64,000 nucleotides of DNA from Desulfobacula sp. (GCF_030145145.1 NZ_JAQYWD010000017.1:1-64000), one strand, 5' to 3'; positions 16,401 to 24,707 are shown, counted from the stretch's first letter. Program-made: numbers and translations. Notes: generated from the letters alone by a model not told the origin.

Positions 16401-16425
16401 CTCCCCGGTTCAAGGCCGCAGAACA
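16351..16425 (+). repeat. MITE-like repeat family 2, copy 5 (internal deletion)
   Basis: The left 65 nt are intact (GGGGGACACCTTACTGAATT to CCGGTTCAAGGCCG), then the sequence jumps to CAGAAC, the last bases of the right end. About 90 nt of interior are lost. It overlaps the first codons of the orphan RelE frame. Confidence 0.85.
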
Positions 16426-16431
16426 CTTGAT

Positions 16432-16755
16432 CTATGCGGGAAGCTTTAGGGTGTTTTGTATAATCGGTATAATCGTTTTTAAATCAGCTGCTTCGGCTTG
16501 TTTTACCCGATACAAATCCCATCGAAGCTGTAAATTGATCCAAAAATCTTCTGACATTTCAAAAAGTTTTGCCAATCGTAATGCTGTGCTGGGTGTTACG
16601 CCACGTCTTTTGTTTACAATTTCATTAACCCGTTGATAGGGGACATGTATGGCTTTTGCCAATTGTTTTTGCGTCATACCCATTGGAATTAGAAATTCTT
16701 CGAGAAGCATTTCCCCAGGATGGGTCGGTTCTCTGTCCGTTGGTATTCGTATCAT
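16432..16755 (-). CDS. higA: HigA-type antitoxin (XRE family)
   Basis: 107 residues from the ATG at 16755, which has AGAGG 5 nt upstream; a GTG at 16761 is also in frame. HigA hallmarks: THPGEMLLEEFLIPMGMTQK, PYQRVNEIVNKRRGVTPSTA and FWINLQLRWDLYRVK. The helix-turn-helix binds the operon promoter; the protein also neutralises HigB. Lies 16 nt downstream of HigB. Confidence 0.92.
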   Translation of the reverse strand: MIRIPTDREPTHPGEMLLEEFLIPMGMTQKQLAKAIHVPYQRVNEIVNKRRGVTPSTALRLAKLFEMSEDFWINLQLRWDLYRVKQAEAADLKTIIPIIQNTLKLPA

Positions 16756-16771
16756 AGTCACCTCTATATTG

Positions 16772-17065
16772 TTAATGGTAGTCAGCTATTTCTACCTGAT
16801 TTGCGCATCCGTCTTTCCAAATAAAACAAATTCTATATTGGTTGTTTATTCGGATACTATGTTCCATCTTTCTATCTCCAGATAATGATTTAAATTGATT
16901 GCCTGGTGGAACCCGTAATTCTTCTAATTCAATGATAGAGTCAATTTGATCTAATTTTCTGGCCGCGATTCTCCAAAGGTTTTTAGGACAAGTTTTTCTG
17001 GCATCTTTTGTATTTTTACCATTAAAGATATCCTCCGTTCCCTTATCCAAAAATGAATTTATCAT
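16772..17065 (-). CDS. higB: HigB mRNA interferase toxin
   Basis: 97 residues from the ATG at 17065, the canonical HigB start (MINSFLDKGTEDIFNG); upstream codons to 17266 come from repeat copy 6 and are not native. Core motifs RVPPGNQFKSLSGDRK, SIRINNQYRICFIW and VEIADYH are those of HigB, a RelE-fold ribosome-dependent mRNase. Toxin gene first, then HigA, the normal order. Confidence 0.92.
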   Translation of the reverse strand: MINSFLDKGTEDIFNGKNTKDARKTCPKNLWRIAARKLDQIDSIIELEELRVPPGNQFKSLSGDRKMEHSIRINNQYRICFIWKDGCANQVEIADYH

Positions 17066-17159
17066 AAAAACATGATAGCACGGTACCCATGCTATTTCAA
17101 TACTGTCGTCAATATAACAGCAATTTTTGTATTCGGTGTATTCGGTGTATTCATATTCC

Positions 17160-17330
17160 GGGGACATCTTATTCAATTCAGTTGCTTTGGTTTGGATAGA
17201 GACAACAACTCCCAGGCTCAAGGCCGGGGCAGAATATAAAATTAATTGTGCGATCGTTAGAGGCATAATAATCTTTATCGTTAATTAAGTAAGGTGTCAC
17301 CAGAACATCACCAGAACAAGACACCAGAAC
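17160..17330 (+). repeat. MITE-like repeat family 2, copy 6
   Basis: Preceded at 17128-17157 by GTATTCGGT, TATTCGGTG, TATTCATATT stutters. Left end GGGGACATCTTATTCAATTC, interior hairpin partly conserved, right end ACCAGAAC three times (to 17330). Directly beyond the right edge is a VapC frame that lacks its N-terminus. Confidence 0.88.
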
Positions 17331-17336
17331 AAGAAA

Positions 17337-17639
17337 AGGTGCTATGATCTGGAGTCTCCGGCAAATGAAGTTTTCTTGAGCGCTATGAGTATTGCCGAGC
17401 TTATGATCAAATCTTCGATTGGTAAAATCAATATTGAGTTTGATCCCATTGAAATGGCAAAGCAAATGCAGATTGATATATTGGATTTTTCAGGAACACA
17501 TGCGATGGCTCTGGGCAAATTACCATTTCACCATAAAGATCCTTTTGACCGAATGATAATTGCACAAGCCCTTGTCAATAAAATTGCCCTGATGTCTGAC
17601 GATTCCAAGTTTTCAAATTATAACTGCCATATTATTTAA
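17337..17639 (+). pseudogene. VapC-type PIN toxin lacking its N-terminus
   Basis: In frame from the repeat edge: YDLESPANEVFLSAMSIAEL, then MIKSSIGKI, HAMALGKLPFHHKDPFDRM and LMSDDSKF. These are the middle and end of a VapC of the LLDTH class, with the central Glu and the DPFDR and DD acidic residues. The first about 30 residues, including the first catalytic Asp, are missing and repeat copy 6 stands where they should be. No antitoxin gene precedes it. A TTG at 17376 is no credible native start. Confidence 0.65.
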
Positions 17640-17774
17640 TACCACAAATTTAAAAAACCGTTGAACAACCATAACCACAACTTATCGGGGTCTGACCCCG
17701 GCAACTCCTTAAATTGCCAAAAAACATGGCAGAACTTTTAGGACGGGATACTATTATCTTGCAAGGTATCAATC

Positions 17775-17803
17775 TTTAATGTATATTTTGACTATACATT
17801 AAA
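17775..17803. promoter_or_regulatory. Perfect palindrome, probable operator of phd-vapC
   Basis: TTTAATGTATA and TATACATTAAA are perfect 11-bp inverted arms around 7 nt, ending 4 nt before the AAGGAGGT ribosome binding site of the antitoxin gene. The place and symmetry fit the operator of a dimeric, autoregulating antitoxin; the TATACAT part may also be the -10 box. Confidence 0.65.
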
Positions 17804-17818
17804 GCAAGGAGGTACCTG

Positions 17819-18064
17819 ATGAAAGCAACAGTGGTTGATTTAAGATATAAGATGAATGATGTGCTTAAAGCACTCGATAGGAATGAACAAGTAACGGTTC
17901 TCTATCGTGGTAAAATCAAAGGAATTCTTATACCCGCTAAAAAACAGACAACAAATTTGAAGATTTCTGAGCATCCTTTTTTTGGTATGATTGCCTCAAA
18001 CACTTGCAGGTCTGTTTTGGATGAATTGGATACATTAAGGGGTTCCAGGTACGATGATATTTGA
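17819..18064 (+). CDS. Phd/YefM-type antitoxin
   Basis: 81 residues. N-terminus MKATVVDLRYKMNDVLKALD and TVLYRGKIKGILIP are the Phd/YefM fold (DNA-binding strands and helix); the C-terminus HPFFGM...VLDELDTLRGSRYDDI is the toxin-binding tail common with PIN partners. Ribosome binding site AAGGAGGT. The stop overlaps the toxin ATG by 11 nt. Confidence 0.86.
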   Translation: MKATVVDLRYKMNDVLKALDRNEQVTVLYRGKIKGILIPAKKQTTNLKISEHPFFGMIASNTCRSVLDELDTLRGSRYDDI

Positions 18065-18434
18065 TACTGATATTTTTATATGGGCGCAAAGAGGCAATGA
18101 AAAAGCAGCAGCGCTGATGCAAAAAAACCAGGAGAGGTATCTTTCCATCCAGACCTACATGGAACTTTTACAATGTGCTAAAAATAAAACTCAGCATAAA
18201 CTTGTAAAGGACTTTTTAAGCTCTTTTGGGTTTATTGTTCTCCCATTGACAGAAAACATAGGGCATCGTGCTTCAATCTATGTTGAAGAATATACATTGA
18301 GTTCAAGTATTCGTTCAGGAGATGCTATTGTAGCCGCGACAGCAGTAGAAAGCAACATGATACTTTCATCAAGCAATGCGAAACATTTCAAAGTGATAAA
18401 AGATTTGAAACTGAAAATATTCAAGCCATCCTAA
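18054..18434 (+). CDS. VapC-like PIN-domain toxin
   Basis: 126 residues: D4 in MIFDTDIFIW, E37 in YMELLQCAK and D90 in SGDAIVAATA are the PIN metal ligands; the fourth position is Asn/Ser-rich (SSSNAKHF) as in many VapC. Coupled to the Phd-type antitoxin. Repeat copy 7 starts 60 nt past the stop. Confidence 0.9.
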   Translation: MIFDTDIFIWAQRGNEKAAALMQKNQERYLSIQTYMELLQCAKNKTQHKLVKDFLSSFGFIVLPLTENIGHRASIYVEEYTLSSSIRSGDAIVAATAVESNMILSSSNAKHFKVIKDLKLKIFKPS

Positions 18435-18494
18435 AGCTAAATATGCAGCTCGACAAGGGTAGAAACGAGACTGGGGACACTCTACTCTGATATT

Positions 18495-18660
18495 CCGGGG
18501 ACATCTTACTGAATTCAATTGCTGCGGTTTGGATAGAGACAGCAACTCCCAGGCTCAAGGCCGGGGCAGAATAAAAAATTAATTGTGAGATCGTTAGAGG
18601 AATAATAATCTTTATCATTAATTAAGTAAGGTGTCACCAGAACAAAGGTGTCACCAGAAC
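18495..18660 (+). repeat. MITE-like repeat family 2, copy 7
   Basis: Left end GGGGACATCTTACTGAATTC, interior hairpin CCCAGGCTCAAGGCCGGGG, right end AAGGTGTCACCAGAAC present twice. It is the last copy, about 160 nt before the secretion cluster, so the family stops where the accessory zone ends. Confidence 0.88.
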
Positions 18661-18821
18661 AACATCTGTTTTTTATGAATTCAATTTGACAACATCCCCC
18701 AATTAACGATATTAGATAGGGTGTTTTCAGCCGTGGGTGCGCATCGCCTGTTTCCATATATGCTGATGATATCAGGAAGGATCGTTTCCATGGCGGTTGT
18801 TTATAACGGGGGAGTTTTTGT

Positions 18822-20735
18822 TTGGATTATAAAAAGCGTTATGGATTAAAAGAAGCCCCTTTCGGGCTGTCGCCGGACCCGGAGTTCTTTTTTCCCAGTG
18901 AGACCCACAGGGATGCCCTGGAGACCCTTCTCTACTCCATCCAGTCCAAGGAGGGGTTTATCCAGATCACGGGTCCGCCCGGAACGGGAAAATCCATGCT
19001 CCTGCGCAAGATCCTCAAGGAGATGGGCGATTCCGTGGTGGTGGGGCTGATCCTGCATTCCAATATCCAGGCCGGAGATCTGCTGCCCATCATCATGCAG
19101 GACCTGAAAATCGATACTTCCCGGGTGAACCTGCCGTCCCGGGGAAATTTGGTTCCCTTGTTCCGGGATTTTCTGCTGGACCAGGCCCGGGCCGGCAACC
19201 AGGTGATCATCATCGTGGATGAGGCCCAGAACCTTCCGGATGAGACCCTGGAAGAACTGCGCATGCTTTCCAACCTTGAGACGGAAAAGGCAAAGCTCCT
19301 CCAGATCATCCTGGTGGGGCAGGTGGAACTGGAGCAAAGAATCCGCTCGGAAGGGCTGAAACAATTGTCCCAGCGCATCACCGTGCGGTACCGGTTGAAG
19401 CCGTTGACCCGGGAGGAAACCCGGTCGTATATCTTCCATCGTCTGGAGATCGCGTCCCTGAACCGGGGCGAAACCCTGGTGGCGTTTCGGCCCGGGGTCC
19501 TGGGTGCCATCCATAAGTACAGCCAGGGAATTCCCCGGCTCATCAATATCGTGTGTGAACGGTGCCTCATGGCGGCCTTTATCGGGGGGGAAGACCGGAT
19601 TAGTCGGCGCCATCTGAACAAGGCCATCCTGAGCATTGACGGTGCGGCTGCCCTGGTCCCGGGCCGCTTGTATTTCCGGCCGGCCACCTGGGGTCTGTTA
19701 ATGGTTTTCTTTTTAATGGTGGGCCTGTGGGGGTATTTACGAGTCAATCCGGATCTGCCCCTGGTGTCCAGGGCCTTGTCTTCCCTTACCACTGCCATGA
19801 CCGACGCTGCCCCCCCCCAGCCCCCAACTTACCGCAACCAGCCAACACCCGTGGAAAAAAAGCCTGATCCAGTGGCCATCAAGACCCCTGAGCCGGAACC
19901 GCCTGCCCAGCAGCCCGAGCTTTCAGTGGTGATGGAAATGCCCCCCCGGCAACCCGGGCCCGTGATAAATGAATTTTCTTTTATGGACCAGTGGATAACC
20001 TTGCCCCCGGGGGTGGTCCAGGTGGGGCTGATCAATAAGGCCCGGGGTACCCTGTTAATGGTCAAACAAAAAAAGGGTGAATTCTTTCGATCCACGGAAA
20101 TGCCTGTCAGCTGGCCATACCCCTCGGGGGTCTACATGGCCGGATATTCCCCCCAGGACACCCCCTTTATCTTTCATCCTGAAATGGCCTATATCCAAAA
20201 GCTTGAGCTGGACAACCCCGACTTCTGGCAGCTGATCCGGACCGGGAGCAAAACCATCACCCCCCTTATCGTCCTTGCGTCCTTTGATTTACTTGAAAAG
20301 CCCCCGGAGCAGGGGGGGGGTGACAGCGTACGCCGGGTGGTCCAAAACTGGGCCGATACCTGGCGGTCCATGGATACGGAAAAACTCATGGGGTATTTCA
20401 GCAATGTGACCGCCATCTATACCCTGGGCAGGGAACAGCCCCTTGTATACTCGAAAACCCGTATGAAGGCCATTAAACGAGATATCCTTGAGCAGAGCCG
20501 CTTTATCCGGCTGAATTTTTCGGAACCCATCTGTCTCATCAACCCCCTGGAGCCTCATCTGGCCTATGCTGTTTTTCACCAGACTTACCAGTCCAAAACC
20601 TTCCAGGACCGGGGAACCAAAGTCCTTTATTTTCGCAGACTGGATACGGATGCTGCCCAATCTGACTGGAAAATCACCGGAAAACTCTGGATACCAGATC
20701 CTGATATCACCATTGCCGACCCAATGACCCCGTAA
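18822..20735 (+). CDS. ExeA/GspA-like AAA ATPase with TM helix and periplasmic NTF2-like domain
   Basis: 637 residues. Starts at TTG 18822 with GGGGGAG 9 nt upstream. N-terminus MDYKKRYGLKEAPFGLSPDP is typical of ExeA-like AAA_22 proteins. Walker A is GPPGTGKS (about 48-55), Walker B is VIIIVDEAQN. A TM helix at about 288-306 (TWGLLMVFFLMVGLWGYL) and a Pro-rich linker follow. The last about 130 residues (VVQNWADTWRSMDTEKLMGYF...VLYFRRLD...DWKITGKLW) look like an NTF2/SnoaL-like domain. GspA-type ATPases help insert secretins through peptidoglycan. Inferred: assembly factor of the secretion system on the other strand. Confidence 0.85.
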   Translation: MDYKKRYGLKEAPFGLSPDPEFFFPSETHRDALETLLYSIQSKEGFIQITGPPGTGKSMLLRKILKEMGDSVVVGLILHSNIQAGDLLPIIMQDLKIDTSRVNLPSRGNLVPLFRDFLLDQARAGNQVIIIVDEAQNLPDETLEELRMLSNLETEKAKLLQIILVGQVELEQRIRSEGLKQLSQRITVRYRLKPLTREETRSYIFHRLEIASLNRGETLVAFRPGVLGAIHKYSQGIPRLINIVCERCLMAAFIGGEDRISRRHLNKAILSIDGAAALVPGRLYFRPATWGLLMVFFLMVGLWGYLRVNPDLPLVSRALSSLTTAMTDAAPPQPPTYRNQPTPVEKKPDPVAIKTPEPEPPAQQPELSVVMEMPPRQPGPVINEFSFMDQWITLPPGVVQVGLINKARGTLLMVKQKKGEFFRSTEMPVSWPYPSGVYMAGYSPQDTPFIFHPEMAYIQKLELDNPDFWQLIRTGSKTITPLIVLASFDLLEKPPEQGGGDSVRRVVQNWADTWRSMDTEKLMGYFSNVTAIYTLGREQPLVYSKTRMKAIKRDILEQSRFIRLNFSEPICLINPLEPHLAYAVFHQTYQSKTFQDRGTKVLYFRRLDTDAAQSDWKITGKLWIPDPDITIADPMTP

Positions 20736-20755
20736 ATTTTAAAGGAGATCCATAC

Positions 20756-21508
20756 ATGACCGATAAACCGCCCGTGGTGGCGTTAACGCACCTCGGCAAA
20801 ACCTACAAGGGAAAGAAGAAGACTATTGTGACGGCCCTGAAGGACCTTTCCTTTTCCGTGGCACAAGGAGAGATTGTCGGCCTGCTCGGCCCCAACGGTG
20901 CCGGCAAGACAACGGCCATCAAGCTGATGATGGGCTTTGCCGTCCCGGATGCAGGCGAGGTCCGTTTCCATGGGAACATCCAGAAATTTGCCGAGCCCAG
21001 ACCCAACACCGGGTATCTGCCCGAAAGTTTCAAGCCCAACCCCCATTTGACCGTCAAAGAATACATCCTTTTCCACTGCGGCCTGTCCGGGATTTCCAAG
21101 AGCCGGGCAGCACAAGAGGCCGATACCCTGCTGGGCCATGTGGGCATGGACATCTTTGCCCACCGGAAGATCTCGGATCTTTCCAAGGGTATGGGCCAGC
21201 GGGTGGGACTTGCCCAGGCCTTTGTGGGGAACCCTGACCTTCTCATCCTGGATGAGCCCACCTCGGGCCTTGACCCGGTGGGCCGGTCTGAAATGATTGA
21301 TTTTCTGATTGCCCAGAAACAGGCCGGGAAAACCATTTTCTTCTGTTCCCATATCCTCTCCGAGGTGGAAAGGGTGTGCGACAGGATCGGCATCCTTGTC
21401 AAAGGGGAGCTCAGGCTGCTGGACACCCGGGACGTCCTCCTTGAACAGACAGACAGTAAAGACCTGGATGAGGTTTTTAAAAAGGAGGTATTATGCGCTC
21501 AATCCTGA
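20756..21508 (+). CDS. ABC exporter ATP-binding protein (ABC-2 type)
   Basis: 250 residues: Walker A GPNGAGKTT (about 45-53), Q-loop region, signature LSKGMGQRVGLAQAF, Walker B LLILDEPTSGLD and switch His in FFCSHILSEVE. The LSKGM form is typical of ABC-2 exporters (CcmA/NatA class). AAAGGAG precedes the ATG. Overlaps the permease gene by 16 nt. Its fixed place between the GspA-like ATPase and the pseudopilin operon suggests it serves the same machine. Confidence 0.92.
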   Translation: MTDKPPVVALTHLGKTYKGKKKTIVTALKDLSFSVAQGEIVGLLGPNGAGKTTAIKLMMGFAVPDAGEVRFHGNIQKFAEPRPNTGYLPESFKPNPHLTVKEYILFHCGLSGISKSRAAQEADTLLGHVGMDIFAHRKISDLSKGMGQRVGLAQAFVGNPDLLILDEPTSGLDPVGRSEMIDFLIAQKQAGKTIFFCSHILSEVERVCDRIGILVKGELRLLDTRDVLLEQTDSKDLDEVFKKEVLCAQS

Positions 21509-22266
21509 CGCTGACCCGCACCATGCTGCAGGAATCCTTTCGAAGCAAACTCTTCTGGGGCCTTGTCCTGTTTTTGATATTTTTTTTCGGGTTTTCCGTT
21601 TACATCAGTTTTCTCTCCCTTGACACCCCGGCCCGGTTTATCCTCAATGCGGGCATGGTGGGCATTTCCCTGGTCTGCCTGGCCGTTACCATCCTGTTCG
21701 GTCTGTTTTCCATGTATGAAGAAAAAGCCAGGTTTGAGCGATACGTGATCCTGAACCGTATTCCCAGGGCCACCTATCTCATGGGTAAATTTTCAGGAAC
21801 CATTGTGATCCAGGCCCTTTTTGCAGTGCTCACGGCAACCGGTATCTTTTTTCTCACCTGGTACTTTGCCGGGGACGTTTTCTATGGTATTTTTGCCGCA
21901 GCCTATTGGGCCATCCTGGAGTTCAGCCTTCTCATGGCCGTGGGCATTTTTTTCTACTGCCTTGGCACCAGCTTTCCCTTGAACGCCATGCTGGTTCTGG
22001 GCACCTATGTCATGGGCCATTCCACCCGGGAGGCCATGCTGAGTTTTATCGGCCTGGGACAGTTTGGCAGCAAGATCCATTTTTATTTTGTAAAGGTCTT
22101 GTGCGTGGTCATTCCTGATTTTGATTTTTTTAATTTTCGTTTGTCCCTGATTCACCATGAGCCCATCCCCCTGGCAAAGATCCTCATCTCCACCGGTTAT
22201 TGGGGGTGTTACCTGGCCGGAGTTCTGTTTCTTTCCACCATGATCTTAAAACAAAAGGATATCTGA
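21493..22266 (+). CDS. ABC-2 type permease
   Basis: 257 residues with six likely membrane helices (about 17-38, 50-73, 98-122, 133-160, 165-185, 226-250). N-terminus MRSILTLTRTMLQESFRSKL is typical of ABC-2 permeases. It partners the ATPase just upstream (AAAGGAGG ribosome binding site inside that gene). Substrate unknown. Confidence 0.88.
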   Translation: MRSILTLTRTMLQESFRSKLFWGLVLFLIFFFGFSVYISFLSLDTPARFILNAGMVGISLVCLAVTILFGLFSMYEEKARFERYVILNRIPRATYLMGKFSGTIVIQALFAVLTATGIFFLTWYFAGDVFYGIFAAAYWAILEFSLLMAVGIFFYCLGTSFPLNAMLVLGTYVMGHSTREAMLSFIGLGQFGSKIHFYFVKVLCVVIPDFDFFNFRLSLIHHEPIPLAKILISTGYWGCYLAGVLFLSTMILKQKDI

Positions 22267-22269
22267 TCC

Positions 22270-23124
22270 ATGCCGTTGCTATCCTCTATCACCAAGTGTT
22301 TAAGACATCACCGGATGATGCTCCTGGGTCTTGGTTTCCTCGGGGCTGCCTTCAGTCTTGGATATGCAAGGCTCACCCTCTACCCCTTTATCGTGAAACC
22401 CGAGGTCAAGGTGGTGGTGGACTCCCGGCTGAGCAGGATCGTGGCCCTGGACCACCCGGGCTTCCTGGCGGACATGCTGTTTATCCAGGTCAGCCTCCAT
22501 TCGGGCAGTCTCATGTGGAAACCCCTTTACATCGACTTTGACAGCAAATGGGCCTATCATATGATGGATGTGATCACCGATCTTGATCCCGGATTCTACA
22601 CGGCCTACCTGTTTTCTGCCATGGGGCTCGTGCACTACCACGAGGATGTAAAACTGGCCGTCCCGATTTTAAAGAAAGGAATGAAGCAATTCCCTGATTC
22701 CTGGGAGCTGCCTTTCTGGGCCGGGTACGGGTATTACACCCGGTTGATGGATTACCCAGCCGCATCCAGTTATTTCTGGGAGGCCTACAACAAGCCCGAC
22801 GCCCCGAAACAATTTCTTGGCCTGATGCTCTCGGCCATGAAGCAAACCGGCAGCTTTGACCGGGCTGCCATTGCCATGAAAGCCATGATGGACAGCACGG
22901 ACAACCTTAACTTAAAAACCATTTATGCCAAAAAGCTTGTCCGGTTGAAGAATCTGGATGTCCTTATGACGGCGGCAAAGAGGTACAAAGAAAAAACCGG
23001 GGAGTTCCCGACAACCCTTGATAACCTGGTGAGTTCCGGGTTTTTGAAACAGATCCCTGATGATCCGGAAGGCCTGACATACCAGTGGAACAGGGAAAAG
23101 AACCTGCCGGGAACGGTTCGATAA
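22270..23124 (+). CDS. Membrane-anchored TPR-like protein with pseudopilin-like tail
   Basis: 284 residues: one N-terminal TM helix (about 17-38), then helical TPR-like repeats (DLDPGFYTAYLFSAMGLVH, ELPFWAGYGYYTRLMDYP, PKQFLGLMLSAMKQTGSF) and a C-terminal RYKEKTGEFPTTLDNLVSSG plus QIPDDPEGL, wording usual in pseudopilin or G-type pilin domains. Four nt after the permease stop, so one operon. I do not know its function; probably an accessory factor of the secretion machine. Confidence 0.75.
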   Translation: MPLLSSITKCLRHHRMMLLGLGFLGAAFSLGYARLTLYPFIVKPEVKVVVDSRLSRIVALDHPGFLADMLFIQVSLHSGSLMWKPLYIDFDSKWAYHMMDVITDLDPGFYTAYLFSAMGLVHYHEDVKLAVPILKKGMKQFPDSWELPFWAGYGYYTRLMDYPAASSYFWEAYNKPDAPKQFLGLMLSAMKQTGSFDRAAIAMKAMMDSTDNLNLKTIYAKKLVRLKNLDVLMTAAKRYKEKTGEFPTTLDNLVSSGFLKQIPDDPEGLTYQWNREKNLPGTVR

Positions 23125-23142
23125 ATGAAAGACAAGGAGTCT

Positions 23143-23763
23143 TTACTTGATGACCGGGGTGGCTTGAAGGTTGGAAAACCTGGCTACGAAAATGCCTCGA
23201 CGGATACCCCCCTCACTGGTGGCATTGATGGCACCGTACCATTTGGTATCAGTACCGGTATAAATAAAATAAAGATTGTTATAAGACCGGTTTACAACGG
23301 CATTTTTTAGGGGGGCGGCTATTAGAAAAAGAAGACCGGGCTGTTGTCCCGGGATTTCAGTATCATTATTCAATCGATCAAAGATGGAAACCTGGTTAAA
23401 GGGATTCCGGATGGGGGCGTCTGGATGAATAAGTCCTTCCACCCCGTCAAAGGCTTTGTTTCCGGTGTAATGATTGATGAGTCCGTAGTTTGAAGCGTCA
23501 ACACTGTCATCCTGTGCATTGCCGAGTAAAAAATTTTCAATTGCCAGGGAATATTTCTGGGCCTTGGCCTTTTTTTGTGCCCATGCCACAACATAACTGC
23601 CTGCCTCGGATGCATTCTGCCGGACCAGGCTGATCTTTGCCTCATACTGGGCTCTCTGGGCCTGGGGAATAATAACGGCAAGCATGAGCCCAATGATGGA
23701 GATCACAAGCATAAGCTCAAACAGGGTAAATCCCCTGGCACTAAGTCGGGTTCGGATACGCAT
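23143..23763 (-). CDS. Pseudopilin 5 of the secretion operon
   Basis: 206 residues from the ATG at 23763 (AAAGG upstream; a TTG at 23772 is in frame). Leader ends ARG, mature start FTLFELMLVISIIGLMLAVI with Glu5. Shares PIRNPFNQVSIFD and GGIRRGIFVARF with the other four pseudopilins of this operon, placing them in one paralogous family. Last gene of the minus operon, convergent with the TPR gene 18 nt away. Confidence 0.9.
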   Translation of the reverse strand: MRIRTRLSARGFTLFELMLVISIIGLMLAVIIPQAQRAQYEAKISLVRQNASEAGSYVVAWAQKKAKAQKYSLAIENFLLGNAQDDSVDASNYGLINHYTGNKAFDGVEGLIHPDAPIRNPFNQVSIFDRLNNDTEIPGQQPGLLFLIAAPLKNAVVNRSYNNLYFIYTGTDTKWYGAINATSEGGIRRGIFVARFSNLQATPVIK

Positions 23764-23948
23764 TTTGTTCAACCTTTAAAGATAAAGCTCAGCTATTGAG
23801 GAGGGCCTAAAACAACTGTAACGGCCATGGTCGATTGTTAAAAATAATATAATCAGCACCTCCACCTATATAATTCACCAGGGAGAGGTGCTGATTTGCT
23901 AGGAACAAAAGTTCAAGTCATTTTTTTTAGGAACGAGCCTTGCCAAAA

Positions 23949-24707
23949 TTAGAGTCCTGGTCTGACACGGGCAAAGAAAATACCGTTGCGCATTCCTGCC
24001 AGAGTGGTGGGGCCCATACCTGCATAATAAGAGGTATCGTTACCTATAGCAGAGGTCGTAACATCTGTACCCTGAAAAAGAAATGCATAATAGTGCCAGT
24101 CATCAGTCCCCGCGCCACCAGGACCTACATCTGCGATGGTTGCAGAGGCAATGGCACCGGTCACAGCCCCTCCTGTAGAGAGTGGATCATTGGATGCCTG
24201 GAAGACATTGACCTCGTTAAAGGGGTTCCGGATTACCTTTTCAGGGGGAATGATCCCTTCAACTGTGGTTTCCGGAGCTACACCAATTCCAGCAGTTGCA
24301 TCGGCCTGTGTAATATATCTTCCGCCGATGAGAATCCCTCCTGGCTGATTCGCAGCAGTACCACCGGCACCAGATATGGACCAGTTGGTATTATTAGTCT
24401 GATCTGCCACCCAGGTCTGATTGGTTCCATATACGCCTACACCAGCACCTGGTTTACACAGGGACCAGAGATAATTGTCCATGGTTGCCGTTGAAAGGGA
24501 TTCATTCTGGGCAAGCAACTGATTCTCAGCCCACTCCTGCCCAAAGGATGCTAGCTCTGAAGCATTCTGTCTGACCAGGCCGTACTTGGCGTCAATGTTG
24601 GCTCTCCAGGCCCGGGGGACAATGACTGCCAGCATCAAGCCGATGATGACAACAACTAGTAATAGTTCGATCAATGTGAAACCTTTTTCAGAATTTTTCC
24701 TTTTCAT
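23949..24707 (-). CDS. Pseudopilin 4 of the secretion operon
   Basis: 252 residues from the ATG at 24707 (AAAGGAG 6 nt upstream). Leader ends EKG, mature FTLIELLLVVVIIGLMLAVI. Contains VIRNPFNEVNVF, YYAFLFQGTD and MRNGIFFAR. Very like pseudopilins 1 and 3. Processed at the inner membrane by prepilin peptidase (not in the window) and assembled into a periplasmic pseudopilus. Confidence 0.92.
   Translation of the reverse strand: MKRKNSEKGFTLIELLLVVVIIGLMLAVIVPRAWRANIDAKYGLVRQNASELASFGQEWAENQLLAQNESLSTATMDNYLWSLCKPGAGVGVYGTNQTWVADQTNNTNWSISGAGGTAANQPGGILIGGRYITQADATAGIGVAPETTVEGIIPPEKVIRNPFNEVNVFQASNDPLSTGGAVTGAIASATIADVGPGGAGTDDWHYYAFLFQGTDVTTSAIGNDTSYYAGMGPTTLAGMRNGIFFARVRPGL

Noticed and set aside
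17178-17465. Minus-strand frames with the text PGLEPGSCCLYPNQSN at several places
   Set aside because: They are translations of repeat family 2, recur in each copy and have no ribosome binding site; not genes.
11712-18660. Integron cassette array
   Set aside because: Spacing is cassette-like, but the repeat ends do not carry attC core sites (RYYYAAC/GTTRRRY), no integrase is present and genes lie on both strands. Kept only as an analogy.
18846-19798. Long minus-strand frames opposite the ExeA-like gene
   Set aside because: Antisense shadows of a well-supported AAA ATPase; no start signals.
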